A program made the position numbers and the translations under genes. From assembly GCF_011170065.1 (NCBI RefSeq), contig NZ_BLLH01000001.1:372001-436000 (forward strand): a stretch of 64,000 bases of DNA, given 5' to 3'. The notes below the pieces were generated by a model. The model had not been told where the DNA came from, did no database searches, and worked only from the letters and a program-made list of their open reading frames with translations. This stretch comes from Pseudolactococcus insecticola (GTDB lineage Bacteria > Bacillota > Bacilli > Lactobacillales > Streptococcaceae). Of the stretch, positions 63,265-64,000 are shown piece after piece; positions within the stretch are counted from its first letter, which is position 1; every line of letters begins with the position of its first letter.

Positions 63265-64000
63265 ATGGTAACTGATTATCGTGACGCATTGCTTGACAAG
63301 GCTAAACATGCTGATGCCGTCGACTTAGACAAGCTAAAAAGTGAGACACTTGCTGCAAAACAAGGTTTGTTTGCAACTAAAACCTGTACTGCTGTCAACA
63401 CCAAAGAATTGCAATCTTTTGCACTCGGACTCGCAGCAAGTAAGATAGACGAATTTGCGGATTCGAGATTTGTCACAGCAGATCTAAACTATTTGAAAAA
63501 ATACGATCATTTGATCAATCTAATCTCGGCTATGGACGCGTCAGACAATGACAGCATTGAGCGCGTGTCATCAGAACTTAAAGCCATGCGACTCTGGGTG
63601 GAAAATCACTCTGTTGAAAATGCAACGACATTAGTCCAACTCAAAACCATCGCGGCAGACGTTCTAGCAGGATTTGAGCCTGCTCGCGATGACATGACGA
63701 TACAAACTGCCTACAATGCATTAAAATCGGCCTACAACTGTCCTAAGACGACTGTGGAAGATTTAAACAAGCTCGTCCATAACTTTTATGCGGCGCTGCC
63801 TGCATTTCGCACGGTATCGCGCGGCTACATGTTTGATCTGATGGACGGCGTGCAGAGCGCTATGGCATCCTACGGCATGGATACAAACCTTGATGTTCAA
63901 CGCTTTCTAAGCGAATCTAAGCTCATGATTCACGCTGCAGCGCGGCCATTTGACTTTATCTTGATCGTCAATAAACTCGACGACTTAAATGACAATACGT
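63265..64000 (+). CDS. Hypothetical protein, N-terminal part (runs off window)
   Basis: I do not recognise this gene. The visible 245 codons encode a soluble, mostly helical protein with no signal peptide, membrane segment or obvious nucleotide-binding motif. It starts at ATG 63265 with GTGAGG upstream; TATAAT at 63228-63233 is a likely -10. It is separated from nrdF by a terminator. The C-terminal part lies outside the window and may hold the recognisable domain. Confidence 0.75.
   Translation, partial: MVTDYRDALLDKAKHADAVDLDKLKSETLAAKQGLFATKTCTAVNTKELQSFALGLAASKIDEFADSRFVTADLNYLKKYDHLINLISAMDASDNDSIERVSSELKAMRLWVENHSVENATTLVQLKTIAADVLAGFEPARDDMTIQTAYNALKSAYNCPKTTVEDLNKLVHNFYAALPAFRTVSRGYMFDLMDGVQSAMASYGMDTNLDVQRFLSESKLMIHAAARPFDFILIVNKLDDLNDNT

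Noticed and set aside
63242-63271. Nine-codon upstream ORF before the last gene
   Set aside because: Too short and without supporting conservation; the GTGAGG inside it is simply the ribosome site of the main gene.

Overview
The window looks like a chromosomal segment of a low-GC Gram-positive coccus of the family Streptococcaceae, most likely Lactococcus or a close relative. The reasons are a XerS recombinase with an adjacent difSL-like site, an HdiR-type repressor, RibU under an FMN riboswitch, catabolic acetolactate synthase plus acetolactate decarboxylase, streptococcal-type GlpO, MurT/GatD, and AdcR/ZitR, CcpA, CodY, NagR and NrdR type operators. The assignment rests on reading the sequence only, without a database search.

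Layout: 1-5.7 kb holds the partial lipoteichoic acid synthase gene and housekeeping genes (rRNA methyltransferase, aroD, coaA, SGNH hydrolase, rsmC). 5.7-8.3 kb is a small accessory patch: a remnant of a DNA methyltransferase gene, a 45-residue small protein, and a two-gene AAA ATPase + RloB operon of the AbiL/RloAB anti-phage type behind a perfect 12-bp inverted repeat. 8.3-12.4 kb carries an orphan zinc-binding lipoprotein under two AdcR/ZitR-like boxes, a methyltransferase, a lactonase and an AI-2E-type transporter. 12.4-20.1 kb is a glycerol/dihydroxyacetone island: dhaKLM with a nonsense-split Mga-like regulator, then glpK-glpO-glpF, both preceded by cre-like sites. 20.1-30.1 kb has a DUF4395 gene, a two-component system, ylxM-ffh, ung, an isochorismatase-like gene, a YkgJ-like gene, rpsT, nagR and a TPR gene. 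30.2-33.9 kb has alsS, aldB and folC.

At about 35,055 a difSL-like site overlaps the promoter of xerS. Genes to the left are mostly on + and the next nineteen genes to the right (rplL to ilvE) are all on -, as expected where two replication forks meet, so the window probably spans the chromosome terminus. 35.3-53.7 kb contains rplJL with an L10-type leader, ribU with an FMN riboswitch, rluB-scpB-scpA-xerD-like-cbpB, murI-rdgB, lysA, trmFO, pheA-aroK, a PAP2 phosphatase, ilvE with a perfect CodY box, mscS, rnhB-rbgA and an oxidoreductase. 53.8-64 kb contains murT-gatD, glmS with NagR-like sites, hdiR and plsY (divergent), nrdHIEF with two NrdR boxes 31 bp apart, and a partial unknown gene.

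Two patterns cut across genes. A 24-bp palindrome, TTTACATA-N8-TATGTAAA, occurs seven times between 33.9 and 52.8 kb and was not seen elsewhere in the window. About ten genes have an (often extended) -10 box ending only 5-9 bases before the start codon, which predicts leaderless or nearly leaderless mRNAs.
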